This document shows positions 10,433-18,659 of a stretch of 64,000 nt of DNA, piece by piece. Under the pieces are notes generated by a model. It searched no databases. It was not told where the DNA came from and saw only the letters and a program-made list of their open reading frames with translations. Numbering within the stretch: position 1 is the first letter of the stretch; every line of letters begins with the position of its first letter. This stretch comes from Candidatus Aminicenantota bacterium (GTDB lineage Bacteria; Acidobacteriota; Aminicenantia; Aminicenantales; Aminicenantaceae): assembly GCA_020344415.1 (NCBI GenBank), contig CP070825.1, positions 3,174,768-3,238,767 of the forward strand, read 5' to 3'. The position numbers and the translations under genes are program-made.

Positions 10433-10942
10433 ATGAAGAAAGTCATTTCGTTGATTTTTGTTTGCCTCCTTTTTCTTCAATGTGGTTATCAACTTCGAGG
10501 TACGGGTGCCTTCCTGCCCCCTCACATCAAGAAGATGAATATCCCAGTATTCAAAAATAATACGAGACGCTTTGAGCTAGATGTGAAGTTAACACAAGCT
10601 GTTATAGATGAAATAGTGGCGAGGGGAAAACTTGAGATTACTGGCAATATGGAGTCTGCAGATGCTGTTTTAACTGGGGAAATTGTTAATTTTCGCGTTC
10701 ATCCCATAGCCTTTTCAGGTGAAGCCACAGCCGATCGGTATAATATCGTTATCGTCGCCAAGATTATCCTTAGAGATTTGGTCAACCAGAATGTCATCTT
10801 TTCAAATACAAATTATGTTTTCCAGCAGGAATATGAAGTACCGCAAGGTACAGATTTTCAAACTGTAGAGTCAGAAGCCATTGATAAGGTGGCTGAAAGA
10901 TTTGCGCGAAATCTAGTCGTGACCATTTTAGAAGGATTCTAA
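10433..10942 (+). CDS. lptE: LptE-like outer-membrane lipoprotein
   Basis: Partner and plug of the LptD outer-membrane lipopolysaccharide translocon. About 169 residues from ATG 10433, preceded by GGAG; an upstream frame start at 10406 would overlap leuS and hide the signal peptide. The signal peptide ends in the lipobox LFLQC, and the mature protein begins CGYQLRG, the typical LptE start. The IPVFKNNTRRFELDVKLTQAVIDE segment is also typical of the LptE/RlpB family. Lying between leuS and holA is the classic context for this gene. LptD itself is not in the window. Confidence 0.88.
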   Translation: MKKVISLIFVCLLFLQCGYQLRGTGAFLPPHIKKMNIPVFKNNTRRFELDVKLTQAVIDEIVARGKLEITGNMESADAVLTGEIVNFRVHPIAFSGEATADRYNIVIVAKIILRDLVNQNVIFSNTNYVFQQEYEVPQGTDFQTVESEAIDKVAERFARNLVVTILEGF

Positions 10943-10945
10943 GGG

Positions 10946-12034
10946 TTGTATAGCTTTCTCCTTAACGCAGAAATCAAAGAAGAGAATCTTATCTCTTGCT
11001 ATTTTTTTTATGGAGAGGAATCCTTTTTAGCTTATCAGTTTGTTGATGAATTAAAAGAGACGCTTATTTCTCCTGATGTCCAAGATTACAACGTCGAAAA
11101 ATTCAACCTCGAAGATCACTCTTGGATGCAGATCATTGATTCTGCACGGACGCTTCCCTTCTTTCTCTCCCCTTGGCGGATTATAGTCATAGAGGCTTTC
11201 AAAGGAAAAAGTGAGAGCCTGACTAGTTCTGAGGAGAAGGTATTAAAAGATTATTTCTCCTCTCCTCCCTCCAAAACTCTTATCATAATCATTTTTTCAG
11301 GAAAATTAAGAAAAACAGGCTCCCTTTTCAAATTTTTTTCATCCTCTCCTGCGTCCTTAATCTATGCGAAGGAAATCAAGCCTTTGAAAGAAAGATCTCT
11401 TTTTGCCTGGATGGATAAGAGGCTCTCAGTCCAGGGAAAACAAGCGGGCCTTGAGGCAAAGAAAAGGCTGGAAGAATTATGCGGGAACAATCTGGGAAGA
11501 GTGAGTAATGAATTAGAAAAACTCGTCACCTTCGTTGGAGAAAAGAAGACAATCGATGTGGATGATGTCAACCAGGTTTCTGGTTGGGTAAAGAGCTCTT
11601 TTGAATGGGAATTAGCTGATAGCCTTGAGAAGGCTGATTTTGAAAGGGGTCTCCGAGTCCTGACCAATTTATTCAGGGACGGGACTAAGCCCGAGTTCAT
11701 CCTGGGCTCAATTGTCAAGTTCTTCCGCGATATCTTTTTAGCAAAGCTTTGGCTTAAGGAAAAAGATATGGATAGAAAGAGGATTTTTAAGGAATTAAGG
11801 CCACATATTCGTGAGAAATTCGTAGGCTTATATACAGGTAAATTCAGAGAATTTTTTTCTTTAGTTGAAAGGTTTTCTTTACAGGACTTGAAATATGTCA
11901 TGGGAGAGCTTGAGAAGGTCGATTTTAATATTAAAAAGTCATCTCTTGCCCCACAGATACTTTTAGAAAGCTTTCTATTTGATTACTGCCGCCTCAGGAA
12001 AGAGGAGAGTGTTACTTGGAGGGAGAAGGGTTGA
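10946..12034 (+). CDS. holA: DNA polymerase III delta subunit
   Basis: Clamp-loader subunit that opens the sliding clamp. 362 residues, close to family length. N-terminal CYFFYGEESFLAYQFVDELK is the delta-family nucleotide-fold start. The RIIVIEAFKG segment, the LAWM-type helix (SLFAWMDKRL), GNNLGRVSNELEKL near 185 and the C-terminal helical domain with RFSLQDLKYVMGELEKVD are recognisable. The start is TTG at 10946, 3 bases after lptE. The 3' end overlaps the convergent rpsT gene by 23 bases. Confidence 0.88.
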   Translation: MYSFLLNAEIKEENLISCYFFYGEESFLAYQFVDELKETLISPDVQDYNVEKFNLEDHSWMQIIDSARTLPFFLSPWRIIVIEAFKGKSESLTSSEEKVLKDYFSSPPSKTLIIIIFSGKLRKTGSLFKFFSSSPASLIYAKEIKPLKERSLFAWMDKRLSVQGKQAGLEAKKRLEELCGNNLGRVSNELEKLVTFVGEKKTIDVDDVNQVSGWVKSSFEWELADSLEKADFERGLRVLTNLFRDGTKPEFILGSIVKFFRDIFLAKLWLKEKDMDRKRIFKELRPHIREKFVGLYTGKFREFFSLVERFSLQDLKYVMGELEKVDFNIKKSSLAPQILLESFLFDYCRLRKEESVTWREKG

Positions 12035-12290
12035 TCATTTCGACCTGTTGGGTCAATCTTGATTTATAGCGGTCGCCTGTGTTTTGGTGGATGGCTCCTT
12101 TTTTTATTGACTTATCAATAAGGGAGAAGGTTTGGGGAAGGAGTGTCTGGGCTGCTTCACTATCCTTGCTTTTGATTGCCTCTCTTAGTTTTTTTATCTG
12201 GTGGCGGAGAATTGATTTGTTTCTTCTGTTTATTGCATTTCTGCGAAGATTTCGCCTCCATTGACGTATGGCTGATTTGTGTTGAGCCAT
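12012..12290 (-). CDS. rpsT: 30S ribosomal protein S20
   Basis: Primary 16S rRNA-binding protein, 92 residues, rich in lysine and arginine. MAQHKSAIRQWRRNLRRNAI at the start and KKGAIHQNTGDRYKSRLTQQ near the end are clear S20 family segments. AAGGAGA precedes the ATG. It is convergent with holA, overlapping its last 23 bases, and has its own promoter just upstream. Confidence 0.95.
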   Translation of the reverse strand: MAQHKSAIRQWRRNLRRNAINRRNKSILRHQIKKLREAIKSKDSEAAQTLLPQTFSLIDKSIKKGAIHQNTGDRYKSRLTQQVEMINPSPSK

Positions 12291-12314
12291 TTCTTTCTCC
12301 TTATTAGAAATGGT

Positions 12315-12343
12315 ATGATAAGATATCTCTTTCTTAAAGTCAA
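12315..12343 (-). promoter_or_regulatory. Sigma-70-type promoter of rpsT
   Basis: On the minus strand TTGACT (12343-12338), a 17-base spacer and TATCAT (12320-12315), each 5 of 6 against consensus. The predicted start of transcription near 12308 gives a short leader before the rpsT ATG at 12290. Confidence 0.65.
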
Positions 12344-12373
12344 CTTCTGGGAGGCTATGTAAAAATGAAAAAT

Positions 12374-12514
12374 GGGGTCAGGCTTGAATAACTTGAATTA
12401 TTATGCGAAGTGGAGTCTGGCCTCACCGTCAAGAAGAGAGATTTATCTACCCTTGATTGTATGGATTTTCTCTGGGATGAAACCTGGCTTTAAAAGTTAT
12501 TCAAGCCTGACGCC
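12374..12514. repeat. Family-A palindromic element (GGGGTCAGGCTTGAATAACT arms)
   Basis: 141-base imperfect palindrome in the rpsT-murJ gap. The left arm GGGGTCAGGCTTGAATAACT is at 12374-12393. The right arm at 12495-12514 is its reverse complement with one mismatch (19 of 20). The interior is unrelated to coding sequence. The same terminal motif recurs at 7784, 18463-18619 and 35569. Confidence 0.8.
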
Positions 12515-12573
12515 GTCGGAACAAATTTATAAAAGTCTAACCCCAAAAAATAAGTCATCGGTTATGGACTGAT

Positions 12574-14151
12574 ATGGAACAAAAAGAACAGAATAGAAGG
12601 TTGGTAAGATCGACTTTGGCTGTTTCTACACCAACAATTTTAAGCAGAATTTTTGGCTATATCAGAGATATGATCCAAGCGAAGTATTTAGGTACGGGCA
12701 GAAGTGCTGATGCGTATTATATGGCCTACAATATCCCAAATTTGTTAAGGAGATTGACAGGCGAAGGGGCGATGACAGCAGCCTTCGTTCCAGTTTTTAC
12801 GCAGATGAAAAAGGAAAAATCTCGCGAGGAACTGTGGAAATTTGCCAATGCCTTCTTTTTCGATTTGACCGTGATTATGGCTGTAATCACTGTATTGGGA
12901 ATAGTTTTTGCTTTCATATTGGTTAGAATTATTGCCCCTGGATTTGATGATATTCCAGGGAAATGGGATCTTACCACTGCTCTTACACGCATAATGTTTC
13001 CCTACATTTTTTTAATCAGTCTTGCTGCTTTAGCCATGGCTATCCTGAACTCTTTCCATAAATTTTTCGTTCCTGCTTTTACTCCTGTTCTTTTTAACTT
13101 AGCAATCATTACTGTGGCCCTTCTTTTTGCCAGAAATGCGGAGGAGCCAGCCTTTATTTTTGCGGTTGGAGTTGTTCTTGGGGGAGCATTGCAGCTTGGC
13201 TTCCAGCTTCCCTTTCTCTGGCAAAAGGGAATGCGCTTCAAGTTTGGCCTCTCTTTTAAACATCCAGCAGTCCGCAAGGTGGCAAAGCTAATGATACCAG
13301 GCGTATTTAGCGCCGGGATAATTCAGATAAATTTTTTTATAAGCCGGATGCTTGCGTCTCTTCTTGAAGAAGAAAGTGTTTCCTCTCTCTATTTTGCTTC
13401 TAGAGTTCAAGAGATAACGCTGGGTATTTTTTCTATTGCTCTTTCTATCGCACTGCTGCCCACTTTTTCGGAACAGGCTGCCCGCAAGGATATTCAGGGC
13501 ATGAAAAAAACTCTTATTTTCTCCCTTAAACTCGTATTCTTCATTACACTTCCTGCCATGGTGGGATTGCTTGTGTTGAGCCGCCCCATCATCCAAGTTC
13601 TTTTCGAGAGGGGGATGTTCGATGCTCAATCAACTTCTATGAGTGCCCTGTGCCTTTTCTATTTTGCCTTTAGTCTTCCATTTATTTCTGGAGTAAGAAT
13701 TCTAGCCCCTGCTTTCTACTCACTTAAAGATACAAAAACGCCAGCGGTCGTAGCGTTTTTTGTGATGATAATATATATTTCTTGCTCTTTAATTTTAATG
13801 GGGCCGCTTCGGGTGGGAGGAATAGCATTGGCCCTTTCCTTTTCTGTTGCGTTCAACTTTTTTGTTCTCTTTGCAATCCTGGAAAGAAAAATCGGGAAAG
13901 TAGAAAAGAAAGAGTTTATAGCATCAGCCTTTAAATCCGCATTCTCAGCAGCGGTAATGGGAGGGCTTGTCTGGTTTTTTATGAAACAGTTTGATTTTCC
14001 ACAGCTAATTTTTTTGAAACAACTGGGTGTTTTATTTGCAGCTATCGCATTAGGAATTCTGGCGTATATTTTATTTAACTTGCTTTTCAACCATGAAGAT
14101 TTGCGGAGTTTGAGGGATATCTTTTCTCGGGAGAGAATCTTAAGGAGATAG
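12574..14151 (+). CDS. murJ: Lipid II flippase MurJ
   Basis: Inner-membrane MOP-superfamily flippase moving lipid II for peptidoglycan synthesis. 525 residues with about 14 hydrophobic segments. The N-terminal TILSRIFGYIRDMIQAKYLG and AYYMAYNIPNLLRRLTGEGA, and the AFVPVFTQ segment, are the MurJ signatures. The ARG residues of the central cavity lie in these conserved loops. ATG start with little upstream Shine-Dalgarno; a family-A palindrome sits 60 bases upstream. dtd follows after 9 bases. Confidence 0.94.
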   Translation: MEQKEQNRRLVRSTLAVSTPTILSRIFGYIRDMIQAKYLGTGRSADAYYMAYNIPNLLRRLTGEGAMTAAFVPVFTQMKKEKSREELWKFANAFFFDLTVIMAVITVLGIVFAFILVRIIAPGFDDIPGKWDLTTALTRIMFPYIFLISLAALAMAILNSFHKFFVPAFTPVLFNLAIITVALLFARNAEEPAFIFAVGVVLGGALQLGFQLPFLWQKGMRFKFGLSFKHPAVRKVAKLMIPGVFSAGIIQINFFISRMLASLLEEESVSSLYFASRVQEITLGIFSIALSIALLPTFSEQAARKDIQGMKKTLIFSLKLVFFITLPAMVGLLVLSRPIIQVLFERGMFDAQSTSMSALCLFYFAFSLPFISGVRILAPAFYSLKDTKTPAVVAFFVMIIYISCSLILMGPLRVGGIALALSFSVAFNFFVLFAILERKIGKVEKKEFIASAFKSAFSAAVMGGLVWFFMKQFDFPQLIFLKQLGVLFAAIALGILAYILFNLLFNHEDLRSLRDIFSRERILRR

Positions 14152-14160
14152 GATAGGAAG

Positions 14161-14607
14161 ATGAAGATCGTGCTACAAAAGGTAAAAGAGGCTGCAGTAG
14201 AAGTTCAAGGTAAGGTTGTAGGGAAAATAGATAAGGGGATCTGTCTTCTTGTTGGCATTGAAAGAGGCGATTCGGAGGAAGATGCTCATTATCTGGCAAA
14301 AAAAGTGGTTGAGCTTCGGATTTTTCCTGATGAAGAGGGCAAGATGAATCTATCCATATATGACATCCAGGGAGAAGTCATGGCCGTTTCGCAGTTCACC
14401 CTTGCAGCCTCTGTGAAAAAGGGGAGGAGGCCCAGTTTCGACAAGGCTGAGGAGCCAGAGAAAGCGGAGAAGCTTTTTAAATATCTTGTTGCGCAGATCA
14501 AACAGCAGGGCATAAAGGTAGAAACAGGAGTCTTCCAGGCGATTATGGATGTTCACTTAATAAATGAAGGCCCTGTCACCTTCATCCTTGAATCAAAAAA
14601 AGACTAA
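14161..14607 (+). CDS. dtd: D-aminoacyl-tRNA deacylase
   Basis: Removes D-amino acids wrongly attached to tRNA. 148 residues, normal length. Family motifs: MKIVLQKVKEAAVEV at the start, SQFTLAA near residue 78 and NEGPVTF near 137, the last being the variant of the Gly-cisPro region that reads the D-amino acid. GGAAG lies just before the ATG. Transcribed with murJ. Confidence 0.95.
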   Translation: MKIVLQKVKEAAVEVQGKVVGKIDKGICLLVGIERGDSEEDAHYLAKKVVELRIFPDEEGKMNLSIYDIQGEVMAVSQFTLAASVKKGRRPSFDKAEEPEKAEKLFKYLVAQIKQQGIKVETGVFQAIMDVHLINEGPVTFILESKKD

Positions 14608-14612
14608 TCTGG

Positions 14613-15830
14613 TTAGACCATTTCCAGAATATGGCCCATCTTTTCCTTTTTGGTTTTTAAGTATTTGATATTGCGCTTATTGGGAGGGATTTCGATGGGT
14701 ATTCGTTCGACAATTTCAAGGCCATAGCCAGCCAATCCTATGAACTTGCGAGGATTATTGGTTATAAGACGGAGCTTGTTTACTCCAAGGTTGACAAGGA
14801 TCTGAGCTCCTATGCCATAGTCCCTTTGGTCAGGCTTGAAGCCCAATTGACGATTAGCTTCTACGGTATCCATTCCTTGATCCTGGATTGCATAGGCTTT
14901 AATTTTATTGATCAGGCCGATTCCTCTTCCTTCCTGGTTGAGAATATAAAGAATAACTCCTTTTCCTTCTTTTTCGATCATTTCCATGGCATGGTGAAGC
15001 TGTTCTCCACAGTCACAGCGGGAGGAACCAAATGTATCGCCAGTTAGACATTGAGAATGAGCGCGGACAAGGGCAGGCTCGTCTCTTTTTATATCTCCTT
15101 TAATCAGTGCGAGATGGTTTTCCTTGTGAATTGTGTCTTCAAATACCATTAGCTTGAAGTATCCATAGTTTGTCGGCATGTCTGTTTCTGATACCCTTTT
15201 GACTAGTCTTTCATGCTTCATCCGGTATTTGATCAGGTCCGCGATAGCCAGGATGGGGATATTGTGAGCGCGGCTGAATTTCTCTAATTGAGGTATACGG
15301 GCCATAGTACCGTCTTCATTCATTATTTCACAGATGACCCCTGCAGGATACAGGCCTGCCAAACGTGTAATATCCACGGCTGCTTCAGTCTGGCCAGCTC
15401 TCTCCAGAACTCCTCCATCCTTTGCACTGAGCGGAAAAATATGGCCAGGCCGTGCAAGGTCAGAAGGGCGAGTTTTGTGGTCTATGGCAGTCAGGACTGT
15501 TTTTGCCCGGTCTTGAGCAGAGATGCCTGTTGTAACTCCTGTTTTGGCATCGATGGAAACCGCGAAAGCCGTTCCGAAGCGCTCTGTATTGTCTATAACC
15601 ATTGGAGGGATCTGTAATTGCTCCAATCTTTCTTTTGTCAAAGGTAAACAGATGAGACCCCGGCCGTGTTTTGCCATGAAGTTGATCTTTTCAGGAGTAA
15701 TCTTTTCAGCTGCAACCATAAGGTCGCCTTCATTCTCCCGATCTTCATCATCAACAATGATAATAAGCTCGCCTGTCTGTACGGCCTTCATGGCTTGTTT
15801 TACTGAACTTGTTTCTGTTTTCTTTTCCAT
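14613..15830 (-). CDS. ribBA: Bifunctional 3,4-dihydroxy-2-butanone-4-phosphate synthase / GTP cyclohydrolase II
   Basis: Supplies both precursors of riboflavin. 405 residues. The N-terminal RibB half has [20 protein letters not shown], the acidic metal-binding loop, and [20 protein letters not shown]. The C-terminal RibA half has the zinc cysteines in [15 protein letters not shown] and the NQEGRGIGL motif. Both halves look complete. It is the last gene of ftsY-ribD-ribE-ribBA, 29 bases after ribE. ribH (lumazine synthase), often next in such operons, is not here; dtd converges from the other side. Confidence 0.96.
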   Translation of the reverse strand: MEKKTETSSVKQAMKAVQTGELIIIVDDEDRENEGDLMVAAEKITPEKINFMAKHGRGLICLPLTKERLEQLQIPPMVIDNTERFGTAFAVSIDAKTGVTTGISAQDRAKTVLTAIDHKTRPSDLARPGHIFPLSAKDGGVLERAGQTEAAVDITRLAGLYPAGVICEIMNEDGTMARIPQLEKFSRAHNIPILAIADLIKYRMKHERLVKRVSETDMPTNYGYFKLMVFEDTIHKENHLALIKGDIKRDEPALVRAHSQCLTGDTFGSSRCDCGEQLHHAMEMIEKEGKGVILYILNQEGRGIGLINKIKAYAIQDQGMDTVEANRQLGFKPDQRDYGIGAQILVNLGVNKLRLITNNPRKFIGLAGYGLEIVERIPIEIPPNKRNIKYLKTKKEKMGHILEMV

Positions 15831-15859
15831 TTTCGCCTATTTTTTCAATAATTTCATTT

Positions 15860-16450
15860 CTATCGCTTCATATGGCTTATCCAAGTATACACGTATTTCC
15901 CGATCATGTCACATTCAATATTGACATCGTTCCCTCTTTTTAGTTCCCCCAGGTTAGAATTTTCGAGTGTTATGGGAATAAGTTCAACCTCAAGCGAAGA
16001 GGTTCCTAGATCGGCTATGGTAAGACTCACTCCGTTTAAAGCGACCGAGCCTTTGAGGATAAAGTATTTTCTTAGCTCTGGAGGAAAAGAGACTGTTATC
16101 CTTTTTCCTGATCGCCTTTCCATAATTTTGCTAACTTTTCCACGGGAGTCGATATGCCCTGTAACTAGATGGCCGCTCAGAGGTGAAGAGAGGGTAAGGG
16201 ACAATTCAAGGTTCAGCTTTGCTCCTTGCCTGAGTGAGCCCAAGTTGGTTCTCTGTATAGTTTCCGGAGAAAGATTGAAGAAAAGGGTGTCTTTTTCCTT
16301 TTTGATGAGGCTCAGGCAAACTCCGTTGACTGACAGGCTTTCTCCAATTTCTATCTGGGATGCGATAGAAGCAGCCTCGATAGCCATTTCCTGTTTGCCC
16401 TTTCTGTGTCCTTTAAACAAGCCTAAATGATTAATGATGCCTGTAAACAT
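15860..16450 (-). CDS. ribE: Riboflavin synthase alpha chain
   Basis: Dismutates two lumazines into riboflavin. 196 residues built from two lumazine-binding repeats. MFTGII opens the first repeat, with SLSVNGVCLSL inside it; the second has LVTGHIDSRGKV and SVALNGVSLTI. The ATG overlaps the ribD TAA by one base (TAATG). Confidence 0.94.
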   Translation of the reverse strand: MFTGIINHLGLFKGHRKGKQEMAIEAASIASQIEIGESLSVNGVCLSLIKKEKDTLFFNLSPETIQRTNLGSLRQGAKLNLELSLTLSSPLSGHLVTGHIDSRGKVSKIMERRSGKRITVSFPPELRKYFILKGSVALNGVSLTIADLGTSSLEVELIPITLENSNLGELKRGNDVNIECDMIGKYVYTWISHMKR

Positions 16451-17550
16451 TAGAAATATCCTTCGATAATAATATCTTCATCTATTTGAAAAGAGTTAAT
16501 TCTTTTAAGAACTAGCGAATCTTTTATACAGTCTGCACCATCGCCCTGGAGGATGGAAGGGGCCTCCCTCCCTCCGATTAATTTAGGGGAGATGGTTAGA
16601 AAGATTTTGTCCACCAATTTCTGTTCGAACATTGAAGTTAACAAGAGGCTGCCTCCTTCAACGAGTACGCTTGCTATTTCGTTCCTACCTAGCCATGCAA
16701 GGACCTCTTGTAAATCAACTTTGGATGAAGACCTGGGGAGAAACACGACATCAACTCCCTTTTTTGTCAAAGCTTCAGCTTTTTTTCGGGATGCCTTTTT
16801 GAGGGTGAAAATCATTATTTTTCCCTGAGAAAGAGTAGAGATAATCCTGGCATTCAGGGGAAAACGGAGGCGAGAGTCGAGGATGATCCGCGTTGTTTTT
16901 TTGCCTTTCCAGTTTCGATGTCGCACTGTCAAAAAAGGATCATCCTTGATGAGTGTAGAGATGCCCACCATTATTGCATCGTACTCTCCTCTCAAGAGAT
17001 GAACGTACTCTCTTGTCTGGCGGGAAGAGATCCAACGAGAGTCGAATTTTTTCGTTGCGATTTTTCCATCGAGGCTAATGGCAGTTTTGGCAGCGACAAA
17101 GGGGAGTTTTTTCGTTATGTATTTTAGGTAGATTTCATTGAGATACTTATTTTTTTCCTCGAGGAGACCCGATGATACTTGTATTCCAGCCTGCCTCAAT
17201 CTTTTGACCCCCTTTTTGAAAACAAGGGGATTGGGATCAAGTGCAGAAATGACGACTCTCTTTGGACGAACCTGAATAAGGCTCTCCACACAAGGAGGAG
17301 TCCTCCCCCAGTGAACACAGGGTTCTAAGGTAATGAACGCCGAAGAGCTTCGGGAAAGAGGGCCTGCCATTTGCAGAGCTACGAGTTCAGCGTGAGGTTT
17401 GCCTGGCTTTTCATGGTACCCGTATCCCACGATAATACCTCTTTTTACGATAACAGCCCCCACATATGGATTGGGGCTTGCCCAACCTTTGGCTTTCTCA
17501 GCTAAGGAATAGGCCATTTGGAGATAGGAAATATCTTTAAAATTTTTCAT
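16450..17550 (-). CDS. ribD: Bifunctional riboflavin deaminase/reductase
   Basis: Deaminates and then reduces the pyrimidine intermediate in riboflavin synthesis. 366 residues from ATG 17550, which overlaps the ftsY stop (ATGA). A longer frame up to 17667 would run inside ftsY and adds an arginine-rich nonsense stretch, so I reject it. The deaminase domain has PNPYVGAVIVK, HAELVAL and the zinc motif TLEPCVHWGRTPPC. The reductase domain begins near KTAISLDGKIATKKFDSRWI and contains AIMVGISTLIKDDPFLTVR and the LVEGGSLLL segment. Confidence 0.95.
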   Translation of the reverse strand: MKNFKDISYLQMAYSLAEKAKGWASPNPYVGAVIVKRGIIVGYGYHEKPGKPHAELVALQMAGPLSRSSSAFITLEPCVHWGRTPPCVESLIQVRPKRVVISALDPNPLVFKKGVKRLRQAGIQVSSGLLEEKNKYLNEIYLKYITKKLPFVAAKTAISLDGKIATKKFDSRWISSRQTREYVHLLRGEYDAIMVGISTLIKDDPFLTVRHRNWKGKKTTRIILDSRLRFPLNARIISTLSQGKIMIFTLKKASRKKAEALTKKGVDVVFLPRSSSKVDLQEVLAWLGRNEIASVLVEGGSLLLTSMFEQKLVDKIFLTISPKLIGGREAPSILQGDGADCIKDSLVLKRINSFQIDEDIIIEGYF

Positions 17551-18440
17551 GAAAGAAGGGCGTTGACAAATTCTTGTGGAGAAAAAGAGAGCATGTCTTC
17601 TTCTCCTTCTCCTACACCGATGAATTTGATCGGAAGCTTCAGCTCCTCGACTACACTTATAACACATCCCCCTTTGGCCGTTCCATCCAGTTTGGATAGG
17701 AAAACACCTGTTATACCTGAAAATTTAAGGAATTCTCTGGCTTGAATCAAGGCATTTTGGCCGATGCTGGCGTCTAGAACGAGTAATATCTCATGAGGGG
17801 CACCTTCGATTTCTCTTGAGACGACGCGCCTAATTTTATCCAACTCCTTCATTAAATTCGCGTTGGTATGAATTCTCCCTGCTGTATCAATTAGAAGGAA
17901 CTGGGACTGGCGAGCCTTGAACGACTGGATTGCGTCATAGATAACAGAAGCGGGATCGGCGCCGTACGGGCCGTTTATAACAGGAATATTTAGTCTTTTC
18001 CCCCATAACGCTAGTTGTTCTTGAGCTGCTGCTCTGAAAGTATCCGCTGCCACCATCAGTACCTGTTTTCCGCCTTTTTTAAATTGGTAAGCCATCTTGG
18101 CCAAAGAGGTTGTTTTTCCTCCGCCATTTATGCCGACAAACATGACTATAGAGCGAGATTGACCGACAGAAAAATCTGATGGGAATTGAGAGAGAATCTC
18201 AATTATTTCCTCTTTCAAAATACTTTTGATATTCAGGAAAGTATCATTTTTTTGGCTTTTTTCTTTGATAGAACTAATGATTTTTTCCGTGGTATTCACT
18301 CCCATATCAGCCAGAATCATGGATTCCGAAAGTTCTTCAAGAATTTCTTCTCGGTCCTTGTCGCTCCTAAAGAGCTCCTCAAATTTTTCTTTGAAAGTTA
18401 CACTGGTTTTGAATAACTTATCTTTCAGATTTCCTATCAC
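17547..18440 (-). CDS. ftsY: Signal recognition particle receptor FtsY
   Basis: SRP-receptor GTPase delivering ribosomes to the membrane translocon. 297 residues with the short N domain and full NG domain, and no long acidic A domain. GTPase motifs: GINGGGKTTSLAK (G1, normally GxNGxGKTT), DTFRAAAQEQL, LIDTAGR (G3) and SKLDGTAKGG (G4/G5). The placement as first gene of a riboflavin operon, with a 4-base overlap with ribD, suggests shared transcription rather than shared function. Confidence 0.95.
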   Translation of the reverse strand: MIGNLKDKLFKTSVTFKEKFEELFRSDKDREEILEELSESMILADMGVNTTEKIISSIKEKSQKNDTFLNIKSILKEEIIEILSQFPSDFSVGQSRSIVMFVGINGGGKTTSLAKMAYQFKKGGKQVLMVAADTFRAAAQEQLALWGKRLNIPVINGPYGADPASVIYDAIQSFKARQSQFLLIDTAGRIHTNANLMKELDKIRRVVSREIEGAPHEILLVLDASIGQNALIQAREFLKFSGITGVFLSKLDGTAKGGCVISVVEELKLPIKFIGVGEGEEDMLSFSPQEFVNALLS

Positions 18441-18462
18441 GGCATAACAATTATATTAAATT

Positions 18463-18619
18463 GGAGTCAGGCTTGTAAAACTTGAATTTTTTTTAGCCAT
18501 TAGGGTCAGGCTTTCATAACTTTGATAAGATTAATAGATAAACGCTACAAAATTAAAAATTGGAATATCAAGGAAAAGACAAGAAAATCATATTATAAAA
18601 GTTACGAAAGCCTGACCCC
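18463..18619. repeat. Family-A palindromic element pair
   Basis: In the ftsY-recJ gap. The main palindrome runs from GGGTCAGGCTTTCATAACTT (18503 on) to AAGTTACGAAAGCCTGACCC ending about 18618, with about 20 of 22 bases pairing. A solitary left arm GGAGTCAGGCTTGTAAAACT at 18463-18482 precedes it, as if a second element had been invaded or truncated. recJ starts 41 bases after the right arm. Confidence 0.78.
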
Positions 18620-18659
18620 AGTTGTGGATTAGGTTTGATTGTGTTAAATTAAAAAAAAT

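Noticed and set aside
16450..17667. Longer RibD starting at 17667
   Set aside because: The extra 39 residues lie inside ftsY in another frame, are arginine-rich nonsense, and the ATGA overlap at 17550 gives a normal start.
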